Shown: one piece after another, positions 43,971 to 53,290 of the stretch | Numbering within the stretch: position 1 is the first letter of the stretch | How the letters are laid out: every line of letters starts with the position of its first letter | Assembly (NCBI RefSeq): GCF_022179325.1 | Contig: NZ_BPQQ01000067.1 | Coordinates: 62,001 to 126,000, forward strand | DNA: 64,000 nucleotides | From: Methylobacterium isbiliense | GTDB taxonomy: Bacteria; Pseudomonadota; Alphaproteobacteria; Rhizobiales; Beijerinckiaceae | Direction: 5' to 3' | Program-made: the position numbers and the translations under genes | The notes under the pieces: model-generated | Seen by the model: the letters and a program-made list of their open reading frames with translations, nothing else | Database searches by the model: none | Told to the model about the DNA's origin: nothing

Positions 43971-46913
43971 ATGGCCAACTACACGCTCCAGCTCCTGCAC
44001 ATGTCGGACGGCGAGGGCTCGACCCTCACGCCCCAGACCGCCCCGATCATGGGCGCTCTGATCGACCGGTTCGACAATCAGTACGCCAACACGCTGGTGC
44101 TGGCGGGCGGCGACAACTTCATCCCCGGGCCGTTCCTCACGGCGGGCGCCGATCCGGCGCTCAACGCCGTCGTCGGCACGACCGCGCTCGGGCGTCCCGA
44201 TATCGCGATCTACAATGCCTTCGGGATCAGGGCCTCGGCCATCGGCAACCACGAATTCGATCTCGGCTCGCAGACCTTCGCGGACGCGATCACGCCGGCC
44301 GGCACCTGGCAGGGCGCGCAGTTCCCCTACCTCTCGGCCAACCTCGACTTCTCGGCCGATGCCGCCCTGCGCGGACGCGTCACGGCCGGCGGGCAGCAGG
44401 CCTCGGCGATCCCCGGCCGCATCGCGCCCTCGACGATCGTGACGATCAACGGCGAGCGCATCGGCATCGTCGGCGCCACCACCCAGGTGCTGGAGCGCAT
44501 CTCCTCGCCCACCGGCACCGAGGTCAACGGCTTCCCCAAGATCGGCGAGGCGGGCGACAATCTGACCGAGCGCGACGACATGGCCCTGCTGGCCAGCCAG
44601 CTGCAGCCGGTCATCGACGGCCTCATCGCCCAGGGCGTCAACAAGGTCGTCCTCGACAGCCACCTGCAGCTGCTGTCGAACGAGCAGGCCCTCGCGCCGC
44701 TCCTGCGCGGCGTCGACATCATCCTGGCGGCCGGCTCGCACACGCGGCTGGGCGACGCCACCGACCGGCCGGCGGCCTTCCCGGGCCACGATGCCACCTA
44801 TGCGGGTCCCTACCCGATCCAGACCGCCGGTGCGGACGGCGCCCCGACCCTGATCGTCGCCACCGACAGCGAGTCGACCTATCTCGGCCGACTCGTGATC
44901 GATTTCGACGAGGCCGGACGCATCGTCCCGGGCAGCCTCAACCCGGCGGTCAGCGGTACCTACGCGTCGACCCAGGCGAACCTGCAGGCCGCCTACGGCA
45001 GCGATATCGGCCAGGCCTTCGCGACGGGCTCGATCGGCGCGCGGGTGCAGCAGATCACCGGCGCCGTCGATTCGGTGATCCGCGCCAAGGAAAGCAACGT
45101 CTACGGCTTCACCGACGTCTATCTCGAGGGCGACCGCGCCTTCGGACGCAGCCAGGAGACCAACCTCGGCAACCTCTCGGCCGATGCCAATGCGGCCGTG
45201 GCGGCGCGCGCCCTGCCCAACCAGCCCTTCCTGGTGTCGCTGAAGAACGGCGGCGGCATCCGCGCCTCGATCGGCGCGGTGGATGCCGGCGGCGGCAACG
45301 ACCCGAATGCCGGCGCCAAGCTGCCGCCGCTCGCCAACCCGGCTGCCGGCAAGCCCGAGGGCGGCGTCTCGCAGCTCGACACCGAGAACGCTCTGCGCTT
45401 CGACAACAAGCTGATGGTGTTCGACACCACGCCGCAGGGGCTGCTCAACATCCTCAACTACGGGGCCGGCCTCGCGCCCGGCAACGGAGGCTATCCGCAG
45501 ATCGGCGGCGTCAAGTTCTCGTACGATCCCTCCCTGCCGGCCGGATCGCGTGTGCGCAGCGTCTCGCTCACCGACGAGGCCGGCACGGTGATCGCCCGGG
45601 TGGTGGAGAATGGCCAGGTTGTGGCCGGCGCGCCCGCGACGATCAGCGTGGTGTCGCTCAACTTCACGGCCAATGGCGGTGACGGCTACCCGACGAAGCA
45701 GAACGGCGACAACTTCCGCTACCTGCTGGCGGACGGCACCCTCTCGGCGCCGGTGAACGAAGCGCTCGACTTCACGGCGCCCGCCAACGTGCCGGCGAAC
45801 GTGGTGGGCGAGCTGTCCGCCTTCGCGCAGTACCTGCGCAACCGCTATCCCACCGCGGACCGCTCCTACGCGACGCCCGACACGCCCGCGAGCGAGGACC
45901 TGCGCATCCAGAACCTCGCGGCGCGCGCCGACACGGTGTTCAACTCGGGCCGCTTCGGCACGGGCGGCAACGACAGCCTCACGGGCACGGCCGGGTCAGA
46001 CGAGGTGTTCGGCTACGACGGCAACGACAGCCTGTTCGGCGCGGCCGGCAACGACGTGCTTCAGGGCGGGGCCGGCGTGGATCAGGTGTTCGGCCAGGAC
46101 GGCGACGACACGGTGCGGGGCGGCGAGGGCGTCGACTTCGTCTCCGGCGGCTTCGGGGCCGACAGCGTGCTGGGCGAGGCCGGCAACGACTTCGTGTTCG
46201 GCGACGACGACGACGACTTCGCCGACGGCGGCGCCGGCAACGACACCGTGCGGGGCGGCAGCGGCTCCGACCGCGTGTTCGGCTCGGCCGGCAACGATCA
46301 GGTCTTCGGCGAGGGCGGCAACGACTTCGTCGGCACCGGCGAGGGCGACGACTTCGGCTCGGGCGGCTTCGGCAACGACGAGGTGCACGGGGAACTCGGC
46401 AACGACCTTCTGTTCGGCGACGATGGCGACGACGGGGTCTATGGCGGGGAGGGCAACGACCGGGTCTACGGCGGCACGGGCCGGGATCTGGTGAGCGGGG
46501 ATGCGGGCAACGACCAGCTGTTCGGCGAGCAGGACGCGGACGTGCTGCTGGGCGGGGCGGGCGACGACTACCTGTCGGGGGGCTCGGGCGACGACCAGCT
46601 GTTCGGGGGCGCGGGGGCGGACCTGCTGTTTGGCAACGCGGGCGACGACGCGCTGTCGGGCGGTCTGGGTTCGGACGTGTTCGCGCTGGGACGCGGGGAC
46701 GGCACGGACGTGATCCGGGACTTCGTGACGGGTGGGGCGGAGCGGGACGTGATCGCCTTCAACGGGGGGGCGTTCGCGTCGTTTGCGGCGGTGCAGGCGG
46801 CGCTGCGTCAGGATGGGGCGGATGCGGTGCTCGCCTACGGGGCGGGGGACACGGTCCGCCTGCAGAACGTGCAGGCCGCAAGCCTCTCCGCCGCCAACTT
46901 CACCTTCGCCTGA
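43971..46913 (+). CDS. Secreted RTX protein with 5'-nucleotidase-like phosphoesterase domain
   Basis: 980 residues from the ATG at 43971 (GGGA upstream); no signal peptide, as expected for type I export. Residues 1-340 form a metallophosphoesterase domain: YTLQLLHMSDGEGS, LVLAGGDNFIPG, AIGNHEFDLGS, VVLDSHLQLL and AAGSHTRLGD. In the first motif the usual Asp-x-His is Asp-Gly-Glu, a changed metal ligand. Residues about 350-640 form the 5'-nucleotidase C-terminal domain (QETNLGNLSADANAA, LKNGGGIRASI, NGGDGYPTKQNG). The last 290 residues are GGxGxDxxx calcium-binding repeats and the export signal. It probably releases phosphate or nucleosides outside the cell. The tail nearly equals that of the next gene. 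Confidence 0.92.
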   Translation: MANYTLQLLHMSDGEGSTLTPQTAPIMGALIDRFDNQYANTLVLAGGDNFIPGPFLTAGADPALNAVVGTTALGRPDIAIYNAFGIRASAIGNHEFDLGSQTFADAITPAGTWQGAQFPYLSANLDFSADAALRGRVTAGGQQASAIPGRIAPSTIVTINGERIGIVGATTQVLERISSPTGTEVNGFPKIGEAGDNLTERDDMALLASQLQPVIDGLIAQGVNKVVLDSHLQLLSNEQALAPLLRGVDIILAAGSHTRLGDATDRPAAFPGHDATYAGPYPIQTAGADGAPTLIVATDSESTYLGRLVIDFDEAGRIVPGSLNPAVSGTYASTQANLQAAYGSDIGQAFATGSIGARVQQITGAVDSVIRAKESNVYGFTDVYLEGDRAFGRSQETNLGNLSADANAAVAARALPNQPFLVSLKNGGGIRASIGAVDAGGGNDPNAGAKLPPLANPAAGKPEGGVSQLDTENALRFDNKLMVFDTTPQGLLNILNYGAGLAPGNGGYPQIGGVKFSYDPSLPAGSRVRSVSLTDEAGTVIARVVENGQVVAGAPATISVVSLNFTANGGDGYPTKQNGDNFRYLLADGTLSAPVNEALDFTAPANVPANVVGELSAFAQYLRNRYPTADRSYATPDTPASEDLRIQNLAARADTVFNSGRFGTGGNDSLTGTAGSDEVFGYDGNDSLFGAAGNDVLQGGAGVDQVFGQDGDDTVRGGEGVDFVSGGFGADSVLGEAGNDFVFGDDDDDFADGGAGNDTVRGGSGSDRVFGSAGNDQVFGEGGNDFVGTGEGDDFGSGGFGNDEVHGELGNDLLFGDDGDDGVYGGEGNDRVYGGTGRDLVSGDAGNDQLFGEQDADVLLGGAGDDYLSGGSGDDQLFGGAGADLLFGNAGDDALSGGLGSDVFALGRGDGTDVIRDFVTGGAERDVIAFNGGAFASFAAVQAALRQDGADAVLAYGAGDTVRLQNVQAASLSAANFTFA
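46041..46913 (+). repeat. RTX tail repeat, copy 1 (873 bp)
   Basis: This segment, coding for the RTX repeats and secretion signal of the nucleotidase-like protein, is repeated without gaps at 51071-51943, exactly 5030 bp further on and in the same frame. By eye only about a dozen bases differ, most in the last third. Both copies end at the stop codon. Confidence 0.95.
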
Positions 46914-46943
46914 ACCCGGCTCGTCCGGACACCTGAATCTGAC

Positions 46944-46964
46944 GCCCGCGGCGATGCCGCGGGC
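46944..46964 (+). terminator. Hairpin between the two RTX genes
   Basis: GCCCGCGGC-GAT-GCCGCGGGC: a perfect 9-bp stem with a 3-base loop followed by TCTCTGTCTC. It lies 31 bp after the first RTX stop and 47 bp before the next start. It may end or reduce transcription into the second gene. Confidence 0.6.
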
Positions 46965-47011
46965 TCTCTGTCTCCCGCGCGGCGGGTTCCTCCTCGGATC
47001 GGATGCTCTCG

Positions 47012-50000
47012 ATGACCACGACTCCCCACGTCCTGGCCAATGGTGATTTCGCGCAGAACTGGAGCAATGCCGGCCTGATCACCGCCGACGACAATTGGTC
47101 GGGGGTCGCCAGCATCGTCGGCTATCGCGGGGACGACGTCACCGCGCTCGTCGGCGCCGATCCGCAGACGCTCACCGGCGATGGCACGATCACGCTCGAC
47201 GTCAACGCCAACCAGACCAGCCCCAACACCTTCACGACCGGCGGCGTGGCCGAGTTCGCGCTGGCTAACCCGAGCGTGGCGCTCTCGGGCTCCGGCACCG
47301 CGGATGCCCCGAGCCTCGTCCTCTATCTCGACTCGCGCGGACGCTCGAACGTCACCGTCTCCTACACCCTGCGCGACCTCGAGGACGGGGGCGACAACGC
47401 CGTGCAGGCGGTGGCGCTGCAGTACCGCCTCGGTGACAGCGGCGCCTGGACCAACGTGCCGGCCGCCTTCGTGGCCGATGCCACCGCCGGGCCGAACGCG
47501 GCCGGCCCCGACACGCGCGTCCAGGCGGTGCTGCCGGCCGCCGCGAACAACCAGGCCAACCTGCAGGTGCGGGTGATCACCTCGAACGCCACCGGCAACG
47601 ACGAATGGGTCGGCGTCGACGACATCGGCGTCACCAGCAGCGCCGGGACGGCCCCCGCGCCGACGGCCCCGACCCTGCTCGCCCCCGCCGCCTCCCTCGC
47701 CGGGTCCGCGACGGCACCGGTCGGCACCGGGAGCCTCACGCTCACGCGCCTCGGTGCGATCCCCGCCACCGGCACCAACAACGCGGATGGCGGCGCCGAG
47801 GTCGTGACCTTCGATCGCGCCACTGGCCGGCTCTTCACCCTGAACGCCCGGGACGGGCGCATCGATGTGACCCGGATCGGCGCGGACGGTTCGCTGACAA
47901 GCGTCGGCGGCATCGCCCTGACCGCGCTGCCGGGCTACGGCGGCGCCAACACGGTGGCGGTCCGCAACGGCGTCGTCGCGGTGGGCTACCAGAACGCCGA
48001 CCCGCGCCAGAACGGCGGCGTGGCCTTCTTCGACGCGACGAGCCTCGCCTCCCTGCGCGCGCCGGTCACGGTCGGCAACCTGCCCGACCAGCTCAGCTTC
48101 AACGCCGATGGCACCAAGATCCTGGTCGCCAACGAAGGCGAGCGCGCCACCGTGGGCGGCACCGCGGTCAACCCCAACGGCTCGGTCTCGCTGATCGACC
48201 TCTCGGGCGGCGTCGCCGCCGCCACGGTGGCGACCTTCGATTTCGGGACGCTGGCCGGCCAGGAGGCGGCCCTGCGCGCCGCGGGCGTGCGGCTGCCGCC
48301 CGGCGCCAACGCCATCGCCGACATCGAGCCGGAATACACCACGATCAGCGGTACCACCGCCTACGTGACGCTGCAGGAGGCCAACGCCGTCGCGGTGTTC
48401 GACATCGCCGGCACCGCGCCGGTGCTGCGCGCCATCAAGCCGCTCGGCACGATCGACTTCTCGCTACCGGGCAACGAGCTCGACGCCTCGGACGACGGCC
48501 CCGCGACCCCGGCCGCGATCCGCCTGCGCAACGAGCCGGTCTCCGGCCTGCCGATGCCGGACGCCATCGCCTCCTTCACGGCGGCGGACGGCCGGGTCTA
48601 CTTCGTCACCGCCAACGAGGGCGACGCGCGCAGCGACGACAGCGACGTGGCGCGCCTCTCCTCCCGCACCCTCGACCCGACCGCCTTCCCGAATCGGACC
48701 ACGCTGCAGCAGGCTGCCGAACTCGGGCGCCTCAACGTCTCGACCATCGACGGCGACAGCGACGGGGACGGCGACCTCGACCGCATCGTGACCTTCGGCG
48801 GGCGCGGCATCTCGATCTTCCGCCAGGAGGCGGACGGCACCATCACCAAGGTGCGCGAGACCGGCGGCGAGTTCGAGAAGATCATCGCCCGGGACTTCCC
48901 GGCGCTCTTCAACCAGAACCAGGGCAACGGCCAGGTCGACGACCGCTCGGACGACAAGGGGCCGGAGCCCGAGGGCGTCACGATCGGCACGGTGGCCGGG
49001 CGCACCTACGCCTTCGTCGGCCTGGAGCGGGTCGGCGGCGTGATGGTCTATGACGTGACGGTGCCGGCCGAGGCCCGCTTCGTCACCTACCAGCCCTCCG
49101 CGAGCGGGCGCACCGACGCGGCCCCCGAGGTGCTGACCTTCATCTCCGCCGCCGACAGCCCGACCGGCCAAGCGCTCGTCGTCTCGGCCAACGAGGTCGG
49201 CAACACCACGACCGTCTATCAGGCCGCCCCGGTGCTCACGGCCATCCCGCTGATCCAGGGCTCGGGCGCGGCCTCGGCGCTGGCCGGGCAGACGGTCACG
49301 ACCTCCGGCATCGTCACCGCGGTGGCGAGCAACGGCTTCTACCTCCAGGACCCGACCGGCGACCGCAACGCCGCGACCTCGGACGGCCTGTTCGTGTTCA
49401 CGGGCAGCCGCCCTTCGGTCACGGCCGGCGATGCCGTGCTGGTCGGCGGGCAGGTGCAGGAATTCGTGCCCACGGGCGCCGCGCGCGGCTCGTTCTCGGT
49501 GACGCAGATCGGGGCGAATCCGAGCGTGAGCGTGGTCTCGCGCGGCAACGCGCTGCCGGCGGCGGTGCGCATCGGCGGCGCGGGCAACCTGCAGCTGCCG
49601 ACCGAGGATCTGGCGGCCGGCTCCGCCTTCTGGGAATCGCTGGAGGGCATGCGCGCCACCGTCACGGCGCCGCTCGCCACCGGCCCGACCAACTCCTTCG
49701 GCGAGATCTTCGCGGTCGCGGCCGGCGGCGCGGGCGCGACCGGGCTCAACCCCGGCGGCAACCTGCTGATCCGCGGCGGCAACCCGGTGCTGGGCTTCAC
49801 CAACAGCGTCGGCGGCGACTTCAATCCCGAGCGCATCCGCCTCGACCCGGGCCTCGGCGTCACCCTGCCGACCATCGACACCGGCACGCGCTTCAACGAC
49901 GTCACGGGCGTCGTCAACTACAGCTTCGGCAATTACGAGGTGCTGGCGACCGACCCCGTCACCATCGCGACGCCGAGCCCGCGGGTGAAGACCGGCGGCA

Positions 50001-51943
50001 CGCTCACGGGCGACGCCGAGAACCTGCTCGTCGCGAGCTACAACGCCGAGAACCTCGACCCCACGGACGGCCCGGCGCGCTTCGCCACCATCGCCTCCGA
50101 GGTGCTGGGCCGGCTGAACGCGCCCGACGTCATCGCGCTGCAGGAGATCCAGGACAACGACGGGCCGGGCAACACCGCCTCCACCGTCACCTCGGCCTCG
50201 CAGACGCTGCAGCGCATCGTCGACGCGGTGGCGGCGGCCGGCGGCCCGTCCTACGCCTTCATCGACAACACCTACATCGGCGACGACACCAACGGCGGCG
50301 AGCCGGGCGGCAACATCCGCACCGCCTTCCTGTATCGCACCGACCGGGTGAGCCTCGTCCCGAACTCCGCCCGCACCATCGCGGCGGACGGCAGCCCGAT
50401 CACCTCGGGCTCCTACACCGACCAGCAGACCAACCCGAACAACCCCTTCTTCGGCTCGCGCCCGCCGCTCGCGGCCGACTTCGTCTTCAACGACCAGACC
50501 GTGACGGTGGTGAGCAACCACTTCACCTCGAAGGGCGGCAGCGGCGCCCTGTTCGGCTCCGAGCAGCCGCCCTTCGACGCCGGGCAGGTCGCGCGCGCCG
50601 CGCAGGCCCAGGCGGTTAACAGCTTCGTGGACGGGCTCCTCGCCGCGAACGCGCAGGCCCGGGTGGTCGTCGCCGGCGACCTCAACGATTTCGGCTTCGA
50701 GGAGCCGCTGGCGGTGCTCAAGGGCGAGGCCACGCTCACCGGCTACACCCAGGCCGGGACCGGCGCGACCCTGACCCGCGGCGGCACCGCCGTGCTCAGC
50801 GACCTGCAGGACACGCTGCCCGAGAACCAGCGCTACGACTACGTGTTCGAGGGCAACGCCCAGACCCTCGACCACCTGCTCGTCACGGCCTCGCTCGGGG
50901 GCGCCGCGCAGTTCGAGGCGGTGCACATCAACGCCGACTTCGCCGACCAGACCAGCGACCACGACCCGCTCCTGGCACGGTTCCGCATTCCGGCGGTCCC
51001 CCGCACGCTGGTGGGCACCGCCGGTCCCGACACGCTGACCGGCGGCGCCGGGAACGACACGATCCAGGGCGCGGCCGGCAACGACGTGCTTCAGGGCGGG
51101 GCCGGCGTGGATCAGGTGTTCGGCCAGGACGGCGACGACACGGTGCGGGGCGGCGAGGGCGTCGACTTCGTCTCCGGCGGCTTCGGGGCCGACAGCGTGC
51201 TGGGCGAGGCCGGCAACGACTTCGTGTTCGGCGACGACGACGACGACTTCGCCGACGGCGGCGCCGGCAATGACACCGTGCGGGGCGGCAGCGGCTCCGA
51301 CCGCGTGTTCGGCTCGGCCGGCAACGATCAGGTCTTCGGCGAAGGCGGCAACGACTTCGTCGGCACCGGCGAGGGCGACGACTTCGGCTCGGGCGGCTTC
51401 GGCAACGACGAGGTGCACGGGGAACTCGGCAACGACCTTCTGTTCGGCGACGACGGCGACGACGGGGTCTATGGCGGGGAGGGCAACGACCGGGTCTACG
51501 GCGGCACGGGCCGGGATCTGGTGAGCGGGGATGCGGGCAACGACCAGCTGTTCGGCGAGCAGGACGCGGACGTGCTGCTGGGCGGGGCGGGCGACGACTA
51601 CCTGTCGGGGGGCTCGGGCGACGACCAGCTGTTCGGGGGCGCGGGGGCGGACCTGCTGTTCGGGAACGCGGGCGACGACGCGCTGTCGGGCGGTCTGGGC
51701 TCGGACCGGTTCGCGCTGGGACGCGGGGACGGCACGGACGTGATCCGGGACTTCGTGACGGGAGGCGCGGAGCGGGACGTGATCGCCTTCAACGGGGGGG
51801 CGTTCGCGTCGTTTGCGGCGGTGCAGGCGGCGCTGCGTCAGGATGGGGCGGACGCGGTGCTCGCCTACGGGGCGGGGGACACGGTCCGCCTGCAGAACGT
51901 GCAGGCCGCAAGCCTCTCCGCCGACAACTTCACCTTCGCCTGA
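47012..51943 (+). CDS. Secreted multi-domain RTX protein: lamin-tail-like/choice-of-anchor I region and nuclease
   Basis: 1643 residues from the ATG at 47012 (ATG 47003 adds three). First 220 residues: a beta-rich domain (HVLANGDFAQNWSNAGLITA). Residues about 235-740: a choice-of-anchor I/phytase-like propeller (LTLTRLGAIPATGTNNADGG, ILVANEGERATVGG, FVTANEGDARSDDSDVARLS, ISIFRQEADGTITKVRETGG). Then an OB-type domain (TTSGIVTAVASNGFYLQDPT) and an endonuclease/exonuclease/phosphatase domain (LLVASYNAENLDP, VIALQEIQDNDGPG, VVAGDLNDFGFEEP, NADFADQTSDHDPLLARF) as in ExeM/NucH nucleases. The final 300 residues are RTX repeats. It likely degrades extracellular DNA. No type I transporter genes adjoin. 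Confidence 0.93.
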   Translation: MTTTPHVLANGDFAQNWSNAGLITADDNWSGVASIVGYRGDDVTALVGADPQTLTGDGTITLDVNANQTSPNTFTTGGVAEFALANPSVALSGSGTADAPSLVLYLDSRGRSNVTVSYTLRDLEDGGDNAVQAVALQYRLGDSGAWTNVPAAFVADATAGPNAAGPDTRVQAVLPAAANNQANLQVRVITSNATGNDEWVGVDDIGVTSSAGTAPAPTAPTLLAPAASLAGSATAPVGTGSLTLTRLGAIPATGTNNADGGAEVVTFDRATGRLFTLNARDGRIDVTRIGADGSLTSVGGIALTALPGYGGANTVAVRNGVVAVGYQNADPRQNGGVAFFDATSLASLRAPVTVGNLPDQLSFNADGTKILVANEGERATVGGTAVNPNGSVSLIDLSGGVAAATVATFDFGTLAGQEAALRAAGVRLPPGANAIADIEPEYTTISGTTAYVTLQEANAVAVFDIAGTAPVLRAIKPLGTIDFSLPGNELDASDDGPATPAAIRLRNEPVSGLPMPDAIASFTAADGRVYFVTANEGDARSDDSDVARLSSRTLDPTAFPNRTTLQQAAELGRLNVSTIDGDSDGDGDLDRIVTFGGRGISIFRQEADGTITKVRETGGEFEKIIARDFPALFNQNQGNGQVDDRSDDKGPEPEGVTIGTVAGRTYAFVGLERVGGVMVYDVTVPAEARFVTYQPSASGRTDAAPEVLTFISAADSPTGQALVVSANEVGNTTTVYQAAPVLTAIPLIQGSGAASALAGQTVTTSGIVTAVASNGFYLQDPTGDRNAATSDGLFVFTGSRPSVTAGDAVLVGGQVQEFVPTGAARGSFSVTQIGANPSVSVVSRGNALPAAVRIGGAGNLQLPTEDLAAGSAFWESLEGMRATVTAPLATGPTNSFGEIFAVAAGGAGATGLNPGGNLLIRGGNPVLGFTNSVGGDFNPERIRLDPGLGVTLPTIDTGTRFNDVTGVVNYSFGNYEVLATDPVTIATPSPRVKTGGTLTGDAENLLVASYNAENLDPTDGPARFATIASEVLGRLNAPDVIALQEIQDNDGPGNTASTVTSASQTLQRIVDAVAAAGGPSYAFIDNTYIGDDTNGGEPGGNIRTAFLYRTDRVSLVPNSARTIAADGSPITSGSYTDQQTNPNNPFFGSRPPLAADFVFNDQTVTVVSNHFTSKGGSGALFGSEQPPFDAGQVARAAQAQAVNSFVDGLLAANAQARVVVAGDLNDFGFEEPLAVLKGEATLTGYTQAGTGATLTRGGTAVLSDLQDTLPENQRYDYVFEGNAQTLDHLLVTASLGGAAQFEAVHINADFADQTSDHDPLLARFRIPAVPRTLVGTAGPDTLTGGAGNDTIQGAAGNDVLQGGAGVDQVFGQDGDDTVRGGEGVDFVSGGFGADSVLGEAGNDFVFGDDDDDFADGGAGNDTVRGGSGSDRVFGSAGNDQVFGEGGNDFVGTGEGDDFGSGGFGNDEVHGELGNDLLFGDDGDDGVYGGEGNDRVYGGTGRDLVSGDAGNDQLFGEQDADVLLGGAGDDYLSGGSGDDQLFGGAGADLLFGNAGDDALSGGLGSDRFALGRGDGTDVIRDFVTGGAERDVIAFNGGAFASFAAVQAALRQDGADAVLAYGAGDTVRLQNVQAASLSADNFTFA
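51071..51943 (+). repeat. RTX tail repeat, copy 2 (873 bp)
   Basis: Near-identical copy of 46041-46913, in the same frame at the end of the nuclease gene. Differences include a Val-to-Arg change (GSDVFALG to GSDRFALG) and Ala-to-Asp near the end (SAANFTFA to SADNFTFA); most of the rest are silent. Confidence 0.95.
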
Positions 51944-51963
51944 CGCTTGCACGCAGAACGGCT

Positions 51964-52033
51964 CGCCACGGCGTTTCGTGGCGGGACCGTCGCCGCACCG
52001 GAGACCGGCCGCCCGATCGTGGGGGCGGCCGGT
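51964..52033. terminator. Two hairpins after the second RTX gene
   Basis: CGCCACG-6-CGTGGCG (51964-51983) is a 7-bp stem. ACCGGCCGCCC-8-GGGCGGCCGGT (52004-52033) is a perfect 11-bp stem. Both lie between convergent genes and could stop transcription from either side. No U-tract. Confidence 0.55.
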
Positions 52034-52085
52034 GCCGCGGTCGGCGCGTGGCGTGGGCGCGCCTCGGTACGGCCACGCGAACCCG

Positions 52086-52412
52086 TCAATCGCACGCTTG
52101 CACGTAGCGGCCCTTGCGTGGGCTGAAGAGCATGTCGCAATCGCCGTGACCGGCATACGAGCTCATGAAGTAACCGCCGGTCGGATACCCCCAGCCGGCG
52201 TGGTGGTAGCCTCCGTGCCCATGCACGCCGCCGTGCCCCCACCCGCCGTGGTGGCCGCCGGGATGAGGTTCGCCGACCGCGATCCCGCGGCCGCCCCCGA
52301 CGCCGCGGCCGCCATGGCCGCCGCGGGCTTCGGCACCGCCCATGCCCGCCGTCATGCCCGCCGTCATGGCCGCGAGCGCGAGGCTCGCCATCATCATCTT
52401 GGTTGTGGTCAC
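52086..52412 (-). CDS. Exported Gly/His-rich protein
   Basis: 108 residues from a GTG at 52412, chosen for AAGGAGACACATC before it. A signal peptide (MMMASLALAAMTAGMTAGMGGAEA) precedes a Gly/His-rich stretch (HPGGHHGGWGHGGVHGHGGY) and an end CDMLFSPRKGRYVQACD with two cysteines. The His clusters could bind metals such as Ni, Cu or Zn in the periplasm. No family was recognised. Confidence 0.65.
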   Translation of the reverse strand: MTTTKMMMASLALAAMTAGMTAGMGGAEARGGHGGRGVGGGRGIAVGEPHPGGHHGGWGHGGVHGHGGYHHAGWGYPTGGYFMSSYAGHGDCDMLFSPRKGRYVQACD

Positions 52413-52539
52413 GATGTGTCTCCTTGGTTGAGACACGGATCGTGCGCGTCGCGCCGCCTCGCGACCGTGATGGGCATCACACACGCGCGCGCACGCCTCG
52501 TCGGTGTGCCGCCGGATCGGCGCGTGCGGCCCGCCGGCG

Positions 52540-52788
52540 TCAGGACACGAACATTACGCCCATCTCGCCCGGGCGCTGCCAGACCACGCGACAGCAGATC
52601 TTTGCACCGTCGGCCCCATAGGTGAGCGTCAGATCCTCGACGATGTCGGGCGCTGCCGGCACCAGCAGCCTCGCGCCGCCCGCAGAGATGTCGCGCAGAA
52701 TACAGTCGAACTCCGCCTGGGTGCCATGCACCAGGACGCGAGCATTCTCCGCCAACAACAACCGTGCGTCGAGTCGACGTTCCTGCAT
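52540..52788 (-). CDS. PilZ-domain protein
   Basis: 82 residues from the ATG at 52788 (GGGAGTGATCCCGA upstream). The protein is a single PilZ domain: the QERRLDAR box, then DISAGGARLLVP (D-x-S-x2-G) and a terminal RVVWQRPGEMGVMFV. The first box has RRLDAR where RxxxR is usual, so both arginines for cyclic di-GMP are present. Family members respond to cyclic di-GMP in motility or polysaccharide production. It is not in an operon. Confidence 0.88.
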   Translation of the reverse strand: MQERRLDARLLLAENARVLVHGTQAEFDCILRDISAGGARLLVPAAPDIVEDLTLTYGADGAKICCRVVWQRPGEMGVMFVS

Positions 52789-53143
52789 TCGGGATCACTC
52801 CCACTTCTGTGGTGACTCGGTACCCGAACAAGAACTCCGCAGTCCAGATTCCGTCAGGTGATCATTGGATCAGCGTGAACAGAGTCTGCCCGCAGACATG
52901 CGAAAGTCGGAGTGCTGTCCGACCGGCGGTTCGATCTGACCGTGGACCCCCGGGCCTCCCGCGGCATCGGCCCCCAAGCCGGACGATGCCGTGGCGTGGC
53001 GAAAGATGATCGGGAGCCGTCGTGCGGGAGCAAGGCCATGCGCAGCACGCCAGGGCCGTTCGCGCGGGCAACCTTTGCCGCGCGCAACAATTATCAAGGG
53101 CCGCGCATCTGTGCCGGATCTACGGCCGGGTGTACGATCAGTC
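52789..53143. other. Intergenic region
   Basis: 355 bp between the PilZ gene and a possible 33-codon gene. Small open frames here have no good ribosome site or recognisable sequence. The segment 52810-52910 is less G+C-rich and is the likely promoter of the leftward PilZ gene. Confidence 0.3.
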
Positions 53144-53245
53144 ATGAATATGAACCAGATGAACCCGCACAGCCTTTGGAACTGGTCGCAGATCGCAGCG
53201 CTGACCTTGCTCGCGCTCGGACTGGCCGTCGCCGAGGCTCTGTAA
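53144..53245 (+). CDS. Possible 33-residue single-membrane-segment protein
   Basis: MNMNQMNPHSLWNWSQIAAL followed by TLLALGLAVAEAL: a polar start and one hydrophobic helix. It has an ATG at 53144 but no strong ribosome site. It lies just before the DUF1643 gene. Real small membrane proteins look like this, but chance cannot be excluded. Confidence 0.35.
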   Translation: MNMNQMNPHSLWNWSQIAALTLLALGLAVAEAL

Positions 53246-53290
53246 CGCCGCTTGACGGCGGAGCCAGCGCCTTCTTCGGGGAGGCCGGCC

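Noticed and set aside
45996-46720. Tandem short repeats that could suggest a CRISPR array
   Set aside because: They code in frame for GGxGxDxxx calcium-binding repeats, vary at the DNA level and have no constant repeat/spacer pattern.
48464-52156. Long minus-strand open frame across the nuclease gene
   Set aside because: Low-complexity shadow; the plus strand carries recognisable domains and RTX repeats throughout.
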